A DNA stretch of 64,000 bases, taken from Eubacterium sp. ER2. GTDB taxonomy: Bacteria > Bacillota > Clostridia > Lachnospirales > Lachnospiraceae. Shown one piece after another: positions 27,242 to 36,700 of the stretch (within the stretch, counting starts at the first letter, position 1; every line of letters starts with the position of its first letter). The stretch spans positions 24,940 to 88,939 of the forward strand of contig NZ_JPJE01000004.1 of NCBI RefSeq assembly GCF_000765215.1, read 5' to 3'. The notes under the pieces were generated by a model. The model saw only the letters and a list, made by a program, of their open reading frames with translations, did no database searches and was not told the origin of the DNA. A program made the translations under genes and the position numbers.

Positions 27242-27564
27242 ATGGTAGTCAGCGTGTCGTTGGCAAACATGAACACATCCGCGCTGGCCTCCGGGTCCTG
27301 TGACACCTGCCCGGCAGCGCTGGCCTCGTCGGCCACACCGTAGACAAATGTAATGTCCCACTCAGGATGCTCATCGGCAAACCTCTCGCACATTGTCTGA
27401 AGCCATTCTCCGCTGTCCTTTGACTGGTCGTTGGACGGAGACCATACCATAAGCCGGACCTTCTCCGCGCCATCGGAAGCATCCTCTCCCGAGGCGGCGC
27501 ATCCGGTCAGTCCTGCCAGCAGCCCTGCTGTGAGCAGCAGAGCCAACCCTCTTTTCATCATCAC
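27202..27564 (-). pseudogene. N-terminal remnant of a maltodextrin-type ABC solute-binding lipoprotein
   Basis: Begins MMMKRGLALLLTAGLLAGLTGC, a lipoprotein signal with lipobox LTGC, then VRLMVWSPSNDQSKDSGEWLQTMCERFADEHPEWDI and ADVFMFANDTLTTM, the N-terminal lobe of MalE/GanA-like binding proteins (normally about 410-430 residues). After about residue 108 the sequence becomes the debranching-enzyme tail read out of frame and stops at 27202. The transporter permease genes that would follow are absent. A divergent LacI-type regulator upstream fits an original maltodextrin uptake operon. Confidence 0.75.
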
Positions 27565-27754
27565 TTTATCTCCATTTCTTTAAAAGTTTCGTATTGTTTC
27601 GTTCTTTTAACAGCATACTCTATTTGGCTCACCTCGTCAACAAAAATATTGTGTGTTTTCTTTGAATTGTATGTTTTTCATAGATTTCGTTCCAGATTTT
27701 TATGCATTTTCACAATATTCCTTGTTCTCTCTTTTCTAAACTTACCGAAACTTG

Positions 27755-27770
27755 TTGTGTTTTTACGCAA
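27755..27770. promoter_or_regulatory. Candidate LacI/MalR-type operator
   Basis: Sixteen-base imperfect palindrome TTGTGT-TTTT-ACGCAA in the divergent region between the regulator and the sugar-binding-protein remnant; 5 of 6 half-site positions are symmetric. LacI-family regulators bind such CG-centred or A/T-spaced palindromes. Assignment is by position and symmetry only. Confidence 0.35.
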
Positions 27771-27777
27771 TATCACA

Positions 27778-27806
27778 TTGATTTCCCCAAAACTTTCCTC
27801 TATAAT
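27778..27806 (+). promoter_or_regulatory. Sigma-A promoter of the LacI-family regulator
   Basis: TTGATT, 17 bp, TATAAT (perfect -10), 40 bp before ATG 27846. Confidence 0.7.
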
Positions 27807-27845
27807 AAATATATCTATTTCCACATAAGAGGGGGGGCCGAAAAA

Positions 27846-28856
27846 ATGGCTACAATACAGGATATTGCCGACAAGCTGGGGATTTCCAAGGGAACAGTGT
27901 CCAAAGCTCTCAACGGTGCATCAGACATCAGCGAAACTTTACAAAAAAATGTACTGGAGACAGCGGTGGAGATGGGATACTCCAAACTGCGCCGCCCCAG
28001 CGGCGTCCGGAAGCTCTGCATCCTTATAGAAAATATGGAGTACCAGGAACCACACCAGTTCGGCTATGAGATCATCCTCGGCTTCCGGCAGATGGCAGAG
28101 CCGGCAGGCTACACAGTAGATATCGTCCCGGTGACGGAAAAGCTGCAGAAAAGCTCCTCCTACGACGCTTTCATGCTGAAGAACGATTACCTGGGCTCTT
28201 TTGTTCTGGGATTTTCCTTAAGTGATCCCTGGATGAAGGACTTCCACACAAGCCACACCTCCACTGTCCTCTACGACAACTACGTCATGGCCAATCCCCA
28301 CATCGCCTATGTGGGAATTGACAACAACGAGGGCATGGAGCTGGCAGTGGCCCATCTGAAGAAGCTGGGACACAAGAAGATCGGATACTTAAGCCACGCT
28401 CTGGGCTCCCACATCATGCAGGTGCGTCACAAGGCCTTCTTCGCAGCCCTCCGCCAGAACGGTCTGAAGACAGATCCCACCTGCGCCGGGGCTTCCTACT
28501 ACACCTCCCAGTGCATGGAGAAACATCTGCCCCGCCTTTTGAAGATGGGCGTCACAGCCGTCATCTGCAGCCACGATCAGATCGCCAACGCGGCTCTTGT
28601 GCAGTGTCAGCAGATGGGCCTTAAGGTTCCCGCCGATGTGAGTATCATCGGCTTTGACGACCTTCCCATCTGTGCCTACACCTCCCCGCCCCTCACCACC
28701 GTGCGCCAGGAGCGGGTACAGCTTGGGAAAAGCGGCTACTACGCCCTGGAGAGCCTGATGAACCATGTGGCTATCGGCACTCTGCTGCTCCACGCCCGCC
28801 TGGTGGTGAGGAGCTCAACAGACACAGCCAGAAAAAAGGCGGATCCTGCTGTATAG
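27846..28856 (+). CDS. LacI-family transcriptional regulator of alpha-glucan genes
   Basis: 336 residues. N-terminal HTH: ATIQDIADKLGISKGTVSKALNG with hinge region to about 60, then a periplasmic-binding-protein-like sensor with GIDNNEGMELAVAHLKKLGHKKIGYLSH, ICSHDQIANAALVQC and VSIIGFDDLPICAYTSPPLTTV. It diverges from the maltodextrin-type locus. The first 48 in-frame codons upstream are non-homologous, and a purine-rich GAGGGGGGG site precedes ATG 27846. Likely represses or activates the glgP-malQ-GH13 genes in response to maltodextrins (inference from context). Confidence 0.9.
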   Translation: MATIQDIADKLGISKGTVSKALNGASDISETLQKNVLETAVEMGYSKLRRPSGVRKLCILIENMEYQEPHQFGYEIILGFRQMAEPAGYTVDIVPVTEKLQKSSSYDAFMLKNDYLGSFVLGFSLSDPWMKDFHTSHTSTVLYDNYVMANPHIAYVGIDNNEGMELAVAHLKKLGHKKIGYLSHALGSHIMQVRHKAFFAALRQNGLKTDPTCAGASYYTSQCMEKHLPRLLKMGVTAVICSHDQIANAALVQCQQMGLKVPADVSIIGFDDLPICAYTSPPLTTVRQERVQLGKSGYYALESLMNHVAIGTLLLHARLVVRSSTDTARKKADPAV

Positions 28857-28872
28857 GATCCGTCTTTGTCTT
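28836..28872. terminator. Bidirectional intrinsic terminator between lacI-type gene and telA
   Basis: Stem GGCGGATCCT, 7-nt loop, AGGATCCGTC spanning the regulator's stop codon, with TTTGTCTT on the plus side and TTTTTT on the minus side, so it can end both converging transcripts. Confidence 0.75.
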
Positions 28873-28880
28873 ATCTTACA

Positions 28881-30014
28881 TCAGCTCCGGGATGTTCCAA
28901 GAAGCGAAGCCCGTATGTCGCGCTCCAGCTTCTCCAGCTCGGCCTCCGCCTCCTGCCGTTTCCTGCGGCCCTCCTGCTGGATGCGGACCGCCTCGCTCAT
29001 GGTGCTGATCAGGTTCTCGTTCGCCTTCTTCAGCGTCGCGATATCCACAATGCTCCGCTCCGACTCCCTCGCCACGTCCAGGGTATTCTGCCTGAGCTTC
29101 TCCGAGTTCTGCAAAAGGAGCTGGTTCGTCGTGTCCGTGATATTCCGCTGCAGCTTCAGGGCCTCCTGCTGCCGGTACAGCCCCAGCGCCATGACCATCT
29201 GGCTCTTCCACAAAGGGATAGTCTCCTGGATCGCCGTCTGGATCTTGTCAGCCAGAAGCTTGTCATTGTTCTGCACGAGTCGGAGCTGGGGAGCCGTCTG
29301 GATGGCGATGGTACGGCTCGTCTTCAGGTCGTGGATCTTCTTCTCAAACTGGTTCACCGTGTCCTCAAAATCCCGGACGATCTGGGCGTTCATAGGATCG
29401 CCGCTCCTCTCAGCCTCGGCCCGCAGGGAGGGGAGCGTCTGCTCCCGCAGTTCCCGCAGTTTCTCCTCTCCGGCCGCAATGTAGAGCTGAAGCTGCCGGA
29501 AGTAGGACAGGTTTTTCTCATACATGGCGTCCAGCATGCCAATGTCTTTGAGCATCTCCATCCGGGCCTCCTCCAACTTGCCCTCGATCCTGTCCACCTG
29601 GACTTCCAGCTTCTCGTACTGCATGAGGAATTTCTTCACCTTGGACTCCGCCTTCTTAAAAATGCCCATGATCCCGCCCTCTTTCTCCAGGGAGTCAAAG
29701 TCCAGTCCCTCCACATTGGCGATGAGCCCGGTCATCAGCTCTCCCACATATCCTGTGTCCTTTGCGCGGACGTTATTCAGGATATTCTCGGAGAAATCCG
29801 CGATGTTCTGCTTCGCCCCGGCGCCGTACTGCATCAGCATCTGGGAGTCCGTCAAGTCGATCTGCTCCTTCAGCTCCTCCACCTTGCGCCTCTCCTCCGG
29901 CGTGAGTGAAGTGATCTGCTCCTTCAGGGCGGCCGGCGTCTCCTCCGCCGGTGCATCCTCCGCCTGTCCTCTCTGCTTTCTCAACATATCCAGGGTTATC
30001 TCTGCCATAGCCAT
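28881..30014 (-). CDS. telA: TelA-family toxic anion resistance protein
   Basis: 377 residues, soluble and almost entirely helical/coiled-coil. LMQYGAGAKQNIADFSENIL, VGELMTGLIANVEGLD, and the repeated helical SRTIAIQTAPQLRLVQNNDKLLADKIQTAI block are the TelA/KlaA hallmarks. The family is linked to tellurite and peptide-antibiotic tolerance and to stress at the membrane; its biochemistry is not established. Last gene of a four-gene operon starting at 33453. Start M1 (30014) or M3 (30008) are both possible behind AAAGGA. Confidence 0.9.
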   Translation of the reverse strand: MAMAEITLDMLRKQRGQAEDAPAEETPAALKEQITSLTPEERRKVEELKEQIDLTDSQMLMQYGAGAKQNIADFSENILNNVRAKDTGYVGELMTGLIANVEGLDFDSLEKEGGIMGIFKKAESKVKKFLMQYEKLEVQVDRIEGKLEEARMEMLKDIGMLDAMYEKNLSYFRQLQLYIAAGEEKLRELREQTLPSLRAEAERSGDPMNAQIVRDFEDTVNQFEKKIHDLKTSRTIAIQTAPQLRLVQNNDKLLADKIQTAIQETIPLWKSQMVMALGLYRQQEALKLQRNITDTTNQLLLQNSEKLRQNTLDVARESERSIVDIATLKKANENLISTMSEAVRIQQEGRRKRQEAEAELEKLERDIRASLLGTSRS

Positions 30015-30044
30015 TCTTTCCTTTCTGTTATTTTCGCAGGCCCT

Positions 30045-31133
30045 TTACCGGAGCCCGTCTATGATCCGGCGCATCACATCGTAGGAGGGTACCTGCGCCA
30101 CCTGGGTGATATTGTCAGCGATGCCCGGCACGCCGAGCTCCTTGTCCGATATCTCATAGTTTCCCGTGCGGAAACCGTGCTTTTCCCACGCCAGCTTCTG
30201 CACCTCTTCATCCTGCAGTCCCCGGATCAGGGTCTTCCCCGCATCGTCCAGAGCGATCAGCACATGGGCGGACCACACGGTAGGAGCCGGGTAGAGCACG
30301 ACGATGTCGTCCCGGACCGACTCATACTCTTCCGGATGCAGCATGGCGTACTCGATGATCTGGCTCTCGTACCCCGCCGCAATGGGAGTGGCTCCCACGC
30401 CCATCCGCAGGAACTGGCTGAACAGATCTGAGGAGGAGGTCTCCATGTATCCAAGCTTTCCGAAGATTGTCTGGAGCTGAGGCAGGATCTCGTCCACCTT
30501 CTCCGGGGTCAGCGTCTGCCCCCCGTTCAGCACATCCGCCAGAAGGGCCGCAAACATATTGCCCGAGTTGGAGCGGGCCGGGTCTGTGGTGTCCACCGAG
30601 ACTGTACCGTACAGCTCCGGCACGCCGATGTCCGCCCAGGCCGTATCATTCTGGATCAGCTCCACCAGCTTTGCCATGTCGATGTAGTTCACGTCCCCGT
30701 CCTTCGTGATCAGCCCCTGGCTGTCAAAGGCGTCCAGCACCATCTTATGGGTGTAGAGGACAATGGGCGTGTTGAGGAGGATCTCGCTCTGGACCGGGCT
30801 GCCGTGGAGCTCCTCATAGTACTCAAGCGCGATGCTGCTGGACGGGAAGAGATAATTTCTCCCCTCCAGGTCCGCTGTCATCATGTCCAGGGAGCCCGCC
30901 TTGGAGTAGTCCACCTCCAGTCCGTATTTCTCTCCCAGGATGGACAGCACCTCCTCATCTTCCAGGAACCCGATCTTCTCGCCCCCCACATAGCCGGATA
31001 CCGCTGTCTTTGGCTTTGTCTTCCCTGTTTCCTTCTCTTTGCCGTCCCCCGAACCGCCCGTCAGGAGGTAGATGCCTCCCACAGCCGCCATCACGCAGAT
31101 CAGCAAAGCAAGTCCTATGATCTTCTTCCTCAT
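30045..31133 (-). CDS. Membrane-anchored periplasmic-binding-protein-like (type 2) extracytoplasmic protein
   Basis: 362 residues with one N-terminal helix (residues 4-25) and no lipobox, so a membrane-tethered extracellular protein. The rest has the order of an ABC-type solute-binding fold: YLFPSSSIALEYYEEL, TPIVLYTHKMVLDAF, TDPARSNSGNMFAALLAD (Ser/Asn-rich anion-binding loop), VGATPIAAGYESQI, ALDDAGKTLIRGLQDEEVQKLAWEKHGFR. The SNSG loop is typical of molybdate/phosphate-like binding proteins. No ABC permease or ATPase adjoins it. Between xpaC and telA it may act as a sensor rather than a transporter (inference). Confidence 0.7.
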   Translation of the reverse strand: MRKKIIGLALLICVMAAVGGIYLLTGGSGDGKEKETGKTKPKTAVSGYVGGEKIGFLEDEEVLSILGEKYGLEVDYSKAGSLDMMTADLEGRNYLFPSSSIALEYYEELHGSPVQSEILLNTPIVLYTHKMVLDAFDSQGLITKDGDVNYIDMAKLVELIQNDTAWADIGVPELYGTVSVDTTDPARSNSGNMFAALLADVLNGGQTLTPEKVDEILPQLQTIFGKLGYMETSSSDLFSQFLRMGVGATPIAAGYESQIIEYAMLHPEEYESVRDDIVVLYPAPTVWSAHVLIALDDAGKTLIRGLQDEEVQKLAWEKHGFRTGNYEISDKELGVPGIADNITQVAQVPSYDVMRRIIDGLR

Positions 31134-31136
31134 GTA

Positions 31137-31823
31137 CTACACTCCTGTCTCCTTTTCGTTTCCCTGGCCGTCCCTTCCCTTATCACGGCCCTCCTCCTGC
31201 CGCACCTCGTACCCCTCCGAGCGGAGCGTCTGCCTGAGCAGGTTCAGGTCAGCCTCCATATCCATCAGTTCGTTCTGCATCAGTTTCTGGAACTGCATCC
31301 GGAAGGCGTCCTTGAGCGTCAGGACCGCCTCCGCTGTGTTCTGAAAGATCTTCTCCGACTCGTCAGTGAGGAGCCTGGTGTCCTGGAGCTCCACATAGTT
31401 CTCCAGCACATTGGCAGCTGTCTCCTGGTAGTAGTCGATGTAGCGTCTGGCGGACGGGATCTTCCTCGGGTTGTCGGTCAGGAATTTCAGGATGTTTCCC
31501 GCAATGTCGATCAGTTCGGACGCGGACTGGCGCAGGCCCGGCGCCTGGATCCTGTCCGCCGCCTCCCGCATCCGCCGGTAATCGCGCCCCGCCTCCTGCA
31601 GCCTTTCATGGAGTACCTCCCCGTTGCCCAGCTTCTCGATATCGATCCGCCCGATCCGCCTCACCGGGCGCAGCACCAGGAGGAACCCGGCGTAGGACAC
31701 AAGGGAGAGCCCCATACACAGAAGCATGTTCCACCCAAGCCCCACAAGAAGTGCGGCGAAAAGCAGAAGCGCCAGGACGGCAGAGACAGCGATGCTTACG
31801 ATTTCTTTCCATTTATCTTTCAT
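31137..31823 (-). CDS. xpaC: XpaC-family protein
   Basis: 228 residues. Two hydrophobic helices near residues 10-50 (IVSIAVSAVLALLLFAALLVG; MGLSLVSYAGFLLVL) then a long helical body (LIDIAGNILKFLTDNPRKIPSARRYIDYYQET, VLTLKDAFRMQFQKLMQNELMDMEADLNLLRQTL). This matches XpaC, the 5-bromo-4-chloroindolyl phosphate hydrolysis protein that is commonly next to telA. It sits 4 bp after the VWA lipoprotein and 3 bp before the next gene. Its role in membrane stress is inferred from the family. Confidence 0.85.
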   Translation of the reverse strand: MKDKWKEIVSIAVSAVLALLLFAALLVGLGWNMLLCMGLSLVSYAGFLLVLRPVRRIGRIDIEKLGNGEVLHERLQEAGRDYRRMREAADRIQAPGLRQSASELIDIAGNILKFLTDNPRKIPSARRYIDYYQETAANVLENYVELQDTRLLTDESEKIFQNTAEAVLTLKDAFRMQFQKLMQNELMDMEADLNLLRQTLRSEGYEVRQEEGRDKGRDGQGNEKETGV

Positions 31824-31827
31824 ATTG

Positions 31828-33453
31828 CTAATTATATCCTTTCACACTGCGGAAGGCCTCTGTCAGATCCTGCGTCCCATCAAAGACCCGGCCTCCCGTT
31901 GCTTCTGCCAGTTCCTCCAGCTGCGTGGGATCCGCCGCCCCGAAAGTAATGGAGAACACCGGCACATCGATCCCCAGGGTATCCCAGGCCTCCTGGAACG
32001 TCTGGTAATTGTAGTCCGACACGCCGTCCGTCATCAGAATGATGGCAGGCGTATACTTTTCTAGATCGTAGGACGACGCCTCAGCCAGAGCCTGCGCCGC
32101 CGCGTTGTAGATATCCGTGCCGCCCGCGATCTGGAAATCCGCCACCTTCTGGTAGAGCTGCGCCAGAGCCTCGTCAGAGTCGTCCGCCGCCCGCTCTATA
32201 TCCAGAATCGTGTTGTCAAAGAAGATCACCTCGTTGACCTCCCCCGCATTCGCCTGCAGGAAATTTTTGCTGGCATTCTCCTGCAGCAGGATCTGGGACA
32301 TGGCGTCTTTGAGCTGAGCCTCCCCGGTCCCCTCCATGCTGCCGGAGAAATCCAGGCAGTAGATGTTGAGGGAGGGCTTCTTAAAGCTTGTCTGGTACAG
32401 GTTCAGCGCCTCCATCAGCACGTCTGCGTCCGGCATCTGGATGGGCGAGAGGATCCGCTCCGTGTCAACGCCCCACTCTTCGTTAAAAACATCCTTATTC
32501 TCATCCGAGACGCCGTTCGCGCTGATGCGCCGGCCGGTCGCCTCGATCTCACTCTGGGCCTCCTTCGACAGCAGATACTGCTGCACAGCCTGGAACGCCT
32601 CCTCCTTCTGGCTGTCCCCGTGATCCACATACCCGAGGGGCGAGTCCGCGATGGACAGGCCGTCGTAGGGGTAGACGATATAGAGCGGCTCTTTTCCCTC
32701 GCTCTCCAACTGCCGGTTGGCGTCAATGATCAGGCACTCGTAGTTGACCATGGCGTCGTAGTCCTCCTTGAGGAACAGGTCCTTCAGCCAGTCGGAGCTG
32801 CCGGAGCTGCGCTCCACGCCGCCAAGGAGTCCCGTGATGTCAGCCCGTAGCTGCTCCCCCTGAAGGTCTTCCGCCGTCATGCCCTCCTGCTTGCCCAGAA
32901 GCGCGTACAGGAAACCTATGTAGGCGCTGGCCCCGGAGTTGGACTGGGTGGCGCTCGTCATACAGAAGCTCATCTTTCCACCCTGTATGGCGGCCAGGAT
33001 GTCTTTCACAGAGACGTCTTTCCCCTTAAATCCCAGCTCCTCCGCCAGGCTATCCCGGATGCCGAAGACCACCGGCGTCATGGAGATGGACTGACTGTGC
33101 TTCACCAGGTGGTTCACATCCCCCATGGACAGCCAGATACTGCTGGCCGGCCAGACGGCGTCATACTCTTCTGCGCCGCTCTCCAGAGCCCGCATGATAT
33201 CTACAGAGCCCTTGTAGTCCATCTCGATCTCCACGCCAGTTGCCTGGCTGCACTCGTCTATCACCGCCTCCAGCTCCTCGTTCTCCGATCCGGACAGGAT
33301 GCGGATCGTCCCGTCCGCCTTCATGATCTCAGCGGACGCATCCCGCTCCTTCTCTTCCGTCTTCGCCTCACCCGGCGAGCCCGCGCATCCTGTGAGCAGG
33401 AGAGCAAAAGCCAGGAATAAGGTCAGAGCTGTTCCAAATTTTCTTTTCCTCAT
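31828..33453 (-). CDS. Lipoprotein with solute-binding and von Willebrand A domains
   Basis: 541 residues. Lipobox LLTGC at 20-23; residues 45-320 form an extracellular binding-protein-like domain (GTIRILSGSENEELEAVIDECS, MTSATQSNSGASAYIGFLYALLG with the SNSG anion loop); residues 362-540 form a VWA domain with the MIDAS motif DFSGS at about 368-372, GGTDIYNAA near 443, and ILMTDGVSD near 480. First gene of the xpaC/telA operon. The paired SNSG-binding domains in this protein and the one downstream suggest an anion-binding envelope complex; function is not known. Confidence 0.85.
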   Translation of the reverse strand: MRKRKFGTALTLFLAFALLLTGCAGSPGEAKTEEKERDASAEIMKADGTIRILSGSENEELEAVIDECSQATGVEIEMDYKGSVDIMRALESGAEEYDAVWPASSIWLSMGDVNHLVKHSQSISMTPVVFGIRDSLAEELGFKGKDVSVKDILAAIQGGKMSFCMTSATQSNSGASAYIGFLYALLGKQEGMTAEDLQGEQLRADITGLLGGVERSSGSSDWLKDLFLKEDYDAMVNYECLIIDANRQLESEGKEPLYIVYPYDGLSIADSPLGYVDHGDSQKEEAFQAVQQYLLSKEAQSEIEATGRRISANGVSDENKDVFNEEWGVDTERILSPIQMPDADVLMEALNLYQTSFKKPSLNIYCLDFSGSMEGTGEAQLKDAMSQILLQENASKNFLQANAGEVNEVIFFDNTILDIERAADDSDEALAQLYQKVADFQIAGGTDIYNAAAQALAEASSYDLEKYTPAIILMTDGVSDYNYQTFQEAWDTLGIDVPVFSITFGAADPTQLEELAEATGGRVFDGTQDLTEAFRSVKGYN

Positions 33454-33539
33454 AAGACAATTCCTTTCTTCGACCTGCGCGGCACATGCCGCTGTTTGAT
33501 CCTTCTGTCTCTATTTTCCTTCATTTTGCGCATTTGCTC

Positions 33540-33578
33540 TATCAACTCCGGGTAAAATCTACGTAAATTCCCTGTTAA
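33540..33578 (-). promoter_or_regulatory. Pho-box-like direct repeats facing the TelA operon
   Basis: On the minus strand TTAACA (33573-33578), TTTACG (33562-33567), TTTACC (33551-33556) and TTGATA (33540-33545) recur at exactly 11-bp steps with 5-bp spacers. The TTAACA hexamer and 11-bp period are the known Bacillus PhoP box pattern; whether this organism's regulator uses it is inference. Confidence 0.6.
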
Positions 33579-33620
33579 GAGCGTGGCTCCTCATGTAGGA
33601 TTTCTACTTCCGCGCATGGA

Positions 33621-33648
33621 TTTACCTGGAGTTTACGCATTTTTTCGC
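33621..33648 (+). promoter_or_regulatory. Pho-box-like direct repeats facing the surface phosphatase
   Basis: Plus-strand TTTACC (33621-33626), TTTACG (33632-33637), TTTCGC (33643-33648), each 11 bp apart, ending about 30 bp before a TATAGT -10 element (33680-33685). It mirrors the repeats on the opposite strand at 33540-33578, so one OmpR-family regulator could control both genes. Confidence 0.6.
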
Positions 33649-33728
33649 AAACTCTCATCCCGACTTAATATTTGTCCTGTATAGTAACTTTGGAAATTTT
33701 GTATCCGAAAAAAGGAGGAAAGAATCCT

Positions 33729-36700
33729 ATGAGAAGAAAATGGCACAAAGGCGCCGCCATCACACTGGCAGCGGCCATGCTCTGCGCACAGGGTGCTCCC
33801 GTATCCGCCCTGGCCGAGGAGAATGTCCAGACAGACGAGACCGTCGCCCCGGACGCAGAGACGTCTGAGGCTGAAGCAAACGCTGGGGCAGCGGAAAACG
33901 GCAGCACCGCGCAGGACGCGGCGGAAACCGAAGGCATGGATGTGGAAACACCCGAAGCAGACGAGACCGTTCCTGAAGAAAGAACAGAACGCACACAGGG
34001 GACTACAGCCTCTCCAGCCACAGGCGCAAATACACTCCAGACACCGGTCGCAAATAGCGGCAACACGGTAGAATACCTGACGCTCCAGCCGGGGGAGACC
34101 AGCACTTCCGTAAACCTGAACTGGTACGCGCCGGCTGGCACGACAAAGGCACAGGTAAAATTCGGCGGCATGACGGTGGATGCAACCGTACGTGAACTTA
34201 CACCTCCCACAAAGGTAGATGAAAGCAAGTACACCGACACAGGCAAGATGGTCTGTGAGGCTACCATTACAGGGCTAGCAGCGGGAACTGAATATACGTA
34301 TCAGATTTCCTATGACAGCGGACAGAGCTGGTCCGAAGCGCACACCTACACCACGCCGGCAGCCGGCAGCTTCCGGTTCGGCTTCACCAGCGACCCGCAG
34401 ATCAAGGAGAACGGCAGCACCGACGGTGCGGGCTGGCAGCCGGCAGATGACACGAACCAGACCGGCTGGGCGACCATGATGGAGAAACTGGCGTCAGAGG
34501 GCGTCAGCCTTGTAGTATCCGCCGGGGACCAGGTGGAGGATCAGAGCTGGGGCAAATCCAGCGAGTACGCCGCCTTCTTCGCGCCGGAGGAGATGTCGTC
34601 CATCGCTTATGCGCCGGCAGTGGGCAACCACGACCGCCATTACATGTTCGAGGACCACTTCAACCTGCCCAACGAGATGTCTGTGGCGGGCATGGACGAG
34701 AACGGCGCGCTCGCCCAGGTAAAGACCACCTTCCGGGGACAGAACAGCGGCACGAGCCAGAGCCACGGCAACTATATCCAGGCTACGGCAGACGAGATCG
34801 CAAACAGCTCCGAGTCCAACGGCGTAACCCCAAACGCAGAGGGACAGTATGACTTTACGGAGCGCCGGGAGATGGAGACAAAGGGCAACTACTATTATCT
34901 CTATGACAATGTGCTCTTCGTCACCCTGAACACAGGCGCTTATCCGGGAGGGAACGATGAGGAGAATGCAGGAAACGCCAGCGTGCCCAGCGCAGCCAAA
35001 GATAACTCCGAGGCTGAGGCCATGGTGGGCAACTTCCGCACCACCATGAACGCAGCCGTCAGCGAATACGCGGGCCAGTATCAGTGGCTGATCGTGACCC
35101 ACCACAAATCCACCCAGACCGTGGCCAAGCATGCGGCGGACTCTGACATTGAGAACTACGTGGACGCGGGCTTCGAGAAGGTGATGGACGAGTTTGACGT
35201 AGATTTTGTCCTGGGCGGACACGACCACGTCTACTCCAGAAGCTACGTGCTCAAGGACGGACAGCGGAATGCGGAGCGCCTGGACAACTATCACGATCCG
35301 GACGGCACCATCTACCTGACAGGCAACTGCTGCTCTGACATGCAGTACTACACTCCCTTCGCCTCCGTCGACAAAACGAACAATGCGGACTATCCGGTCC
35401 TTGCGGACGGAACGACAGGTTCCCAGGAATATCTGGCTGGCAAGCTCCCCATCGGCAACCAGGAGTGGAACCAGGAGTACAGCCCCAGCTACGCTGTATT
35501 CGATGTGACAGGGAATGAGATCTCCGTCCATGTATACAATCTTGCCGGAGACAGCGCCTCTCCGGACAGCGAGCTCATCGACTCCTTCAGCGTGACGAAG
35601 AACGCAGACGGCGGAGCAAAGACGGCCGGCACCGAGAACGGGAAAGTTTCCGCATCCCTGAACCTGACACAGGAAGGCCGCTACGATGCGGGCATGACAA
35701 ACGCAGACGGCGGTGTCATGGAGATCGTGGACTACAATACGGCAACCGGATGGGCCTACGCCATCAACGGACAGACCGGCAACCTGACCGCCATCCCCAT
35801 GAAGACGCTGGCAGCAGGCGAGAACGTGGATCTGCTGGACGGCAATGACATCGATGTGAAATCCATGATCGAGGCAGAGTGCGAGGGCTTTACATACGGC
35901 GACATGACTTCCGTGGCGGTCTCAGCGGACGGCACGAAACTTGCAGCGGCAATCCAGGCCGAAGGATATGCGGACAGCGGCCGCGTGGCGCTCTTCACCT
36001 GCAATGAGGACGGAACCCTTACATTTGAAAAAGCCTATGAGACAGGCACCCAGCCGGATATGGTGACATTTACGCCGGATGACAGCAGGGTGCTGACAGC
36101 GAACGAGGGCGAGCCGAGGAAAGGATACGAAGGAGACGCGACAGACCCGGCGGGAACCGTGACGGTGATCTCTCTTGCAGACGGCAAGGCAGTGAATGTC
36201 GGCTTCGAGGCATATGACAGTGCGGAGGCAAGACAGGCTCTCACAGATGCGGGGATCGTTCTGAAAAAGGGAGCTGTTCCGTCCAAAGACCTGGAGCCGG
36301 AATATATCGCAGCGGGAAATAGCACGGCATACGTGACGCTGCAGGAGGCCAACGCCATCGCGGCCATCGACCTGAACAGCCTTAAACTGACAGGCATCTA
36401 CTCCGCAGGCTATGAAGACTACAGCACTGTACCGGTCGATATTGACAAAAAGGATGAGGCTTATGATCCAAAAACCTACGACTCCCTGCGCGGCATCCGC
36501 ATGCCGGACAGCATCGCGCTCTACTCTGTGGGCGGCACAGACTATGTTGTAACGGCAAACGAGGGGGACTCCAGAGAGTGGGGCGACTATCTCAACGAAG
36601 TGGAGAGAAACTTCAAGGATGGCGAGACCTCCCCGACAGGAAAGATCACGGCGGACAACAGCGGACTGACAGGGAAAGTGGTATTCTTCGACAGCAGCGA

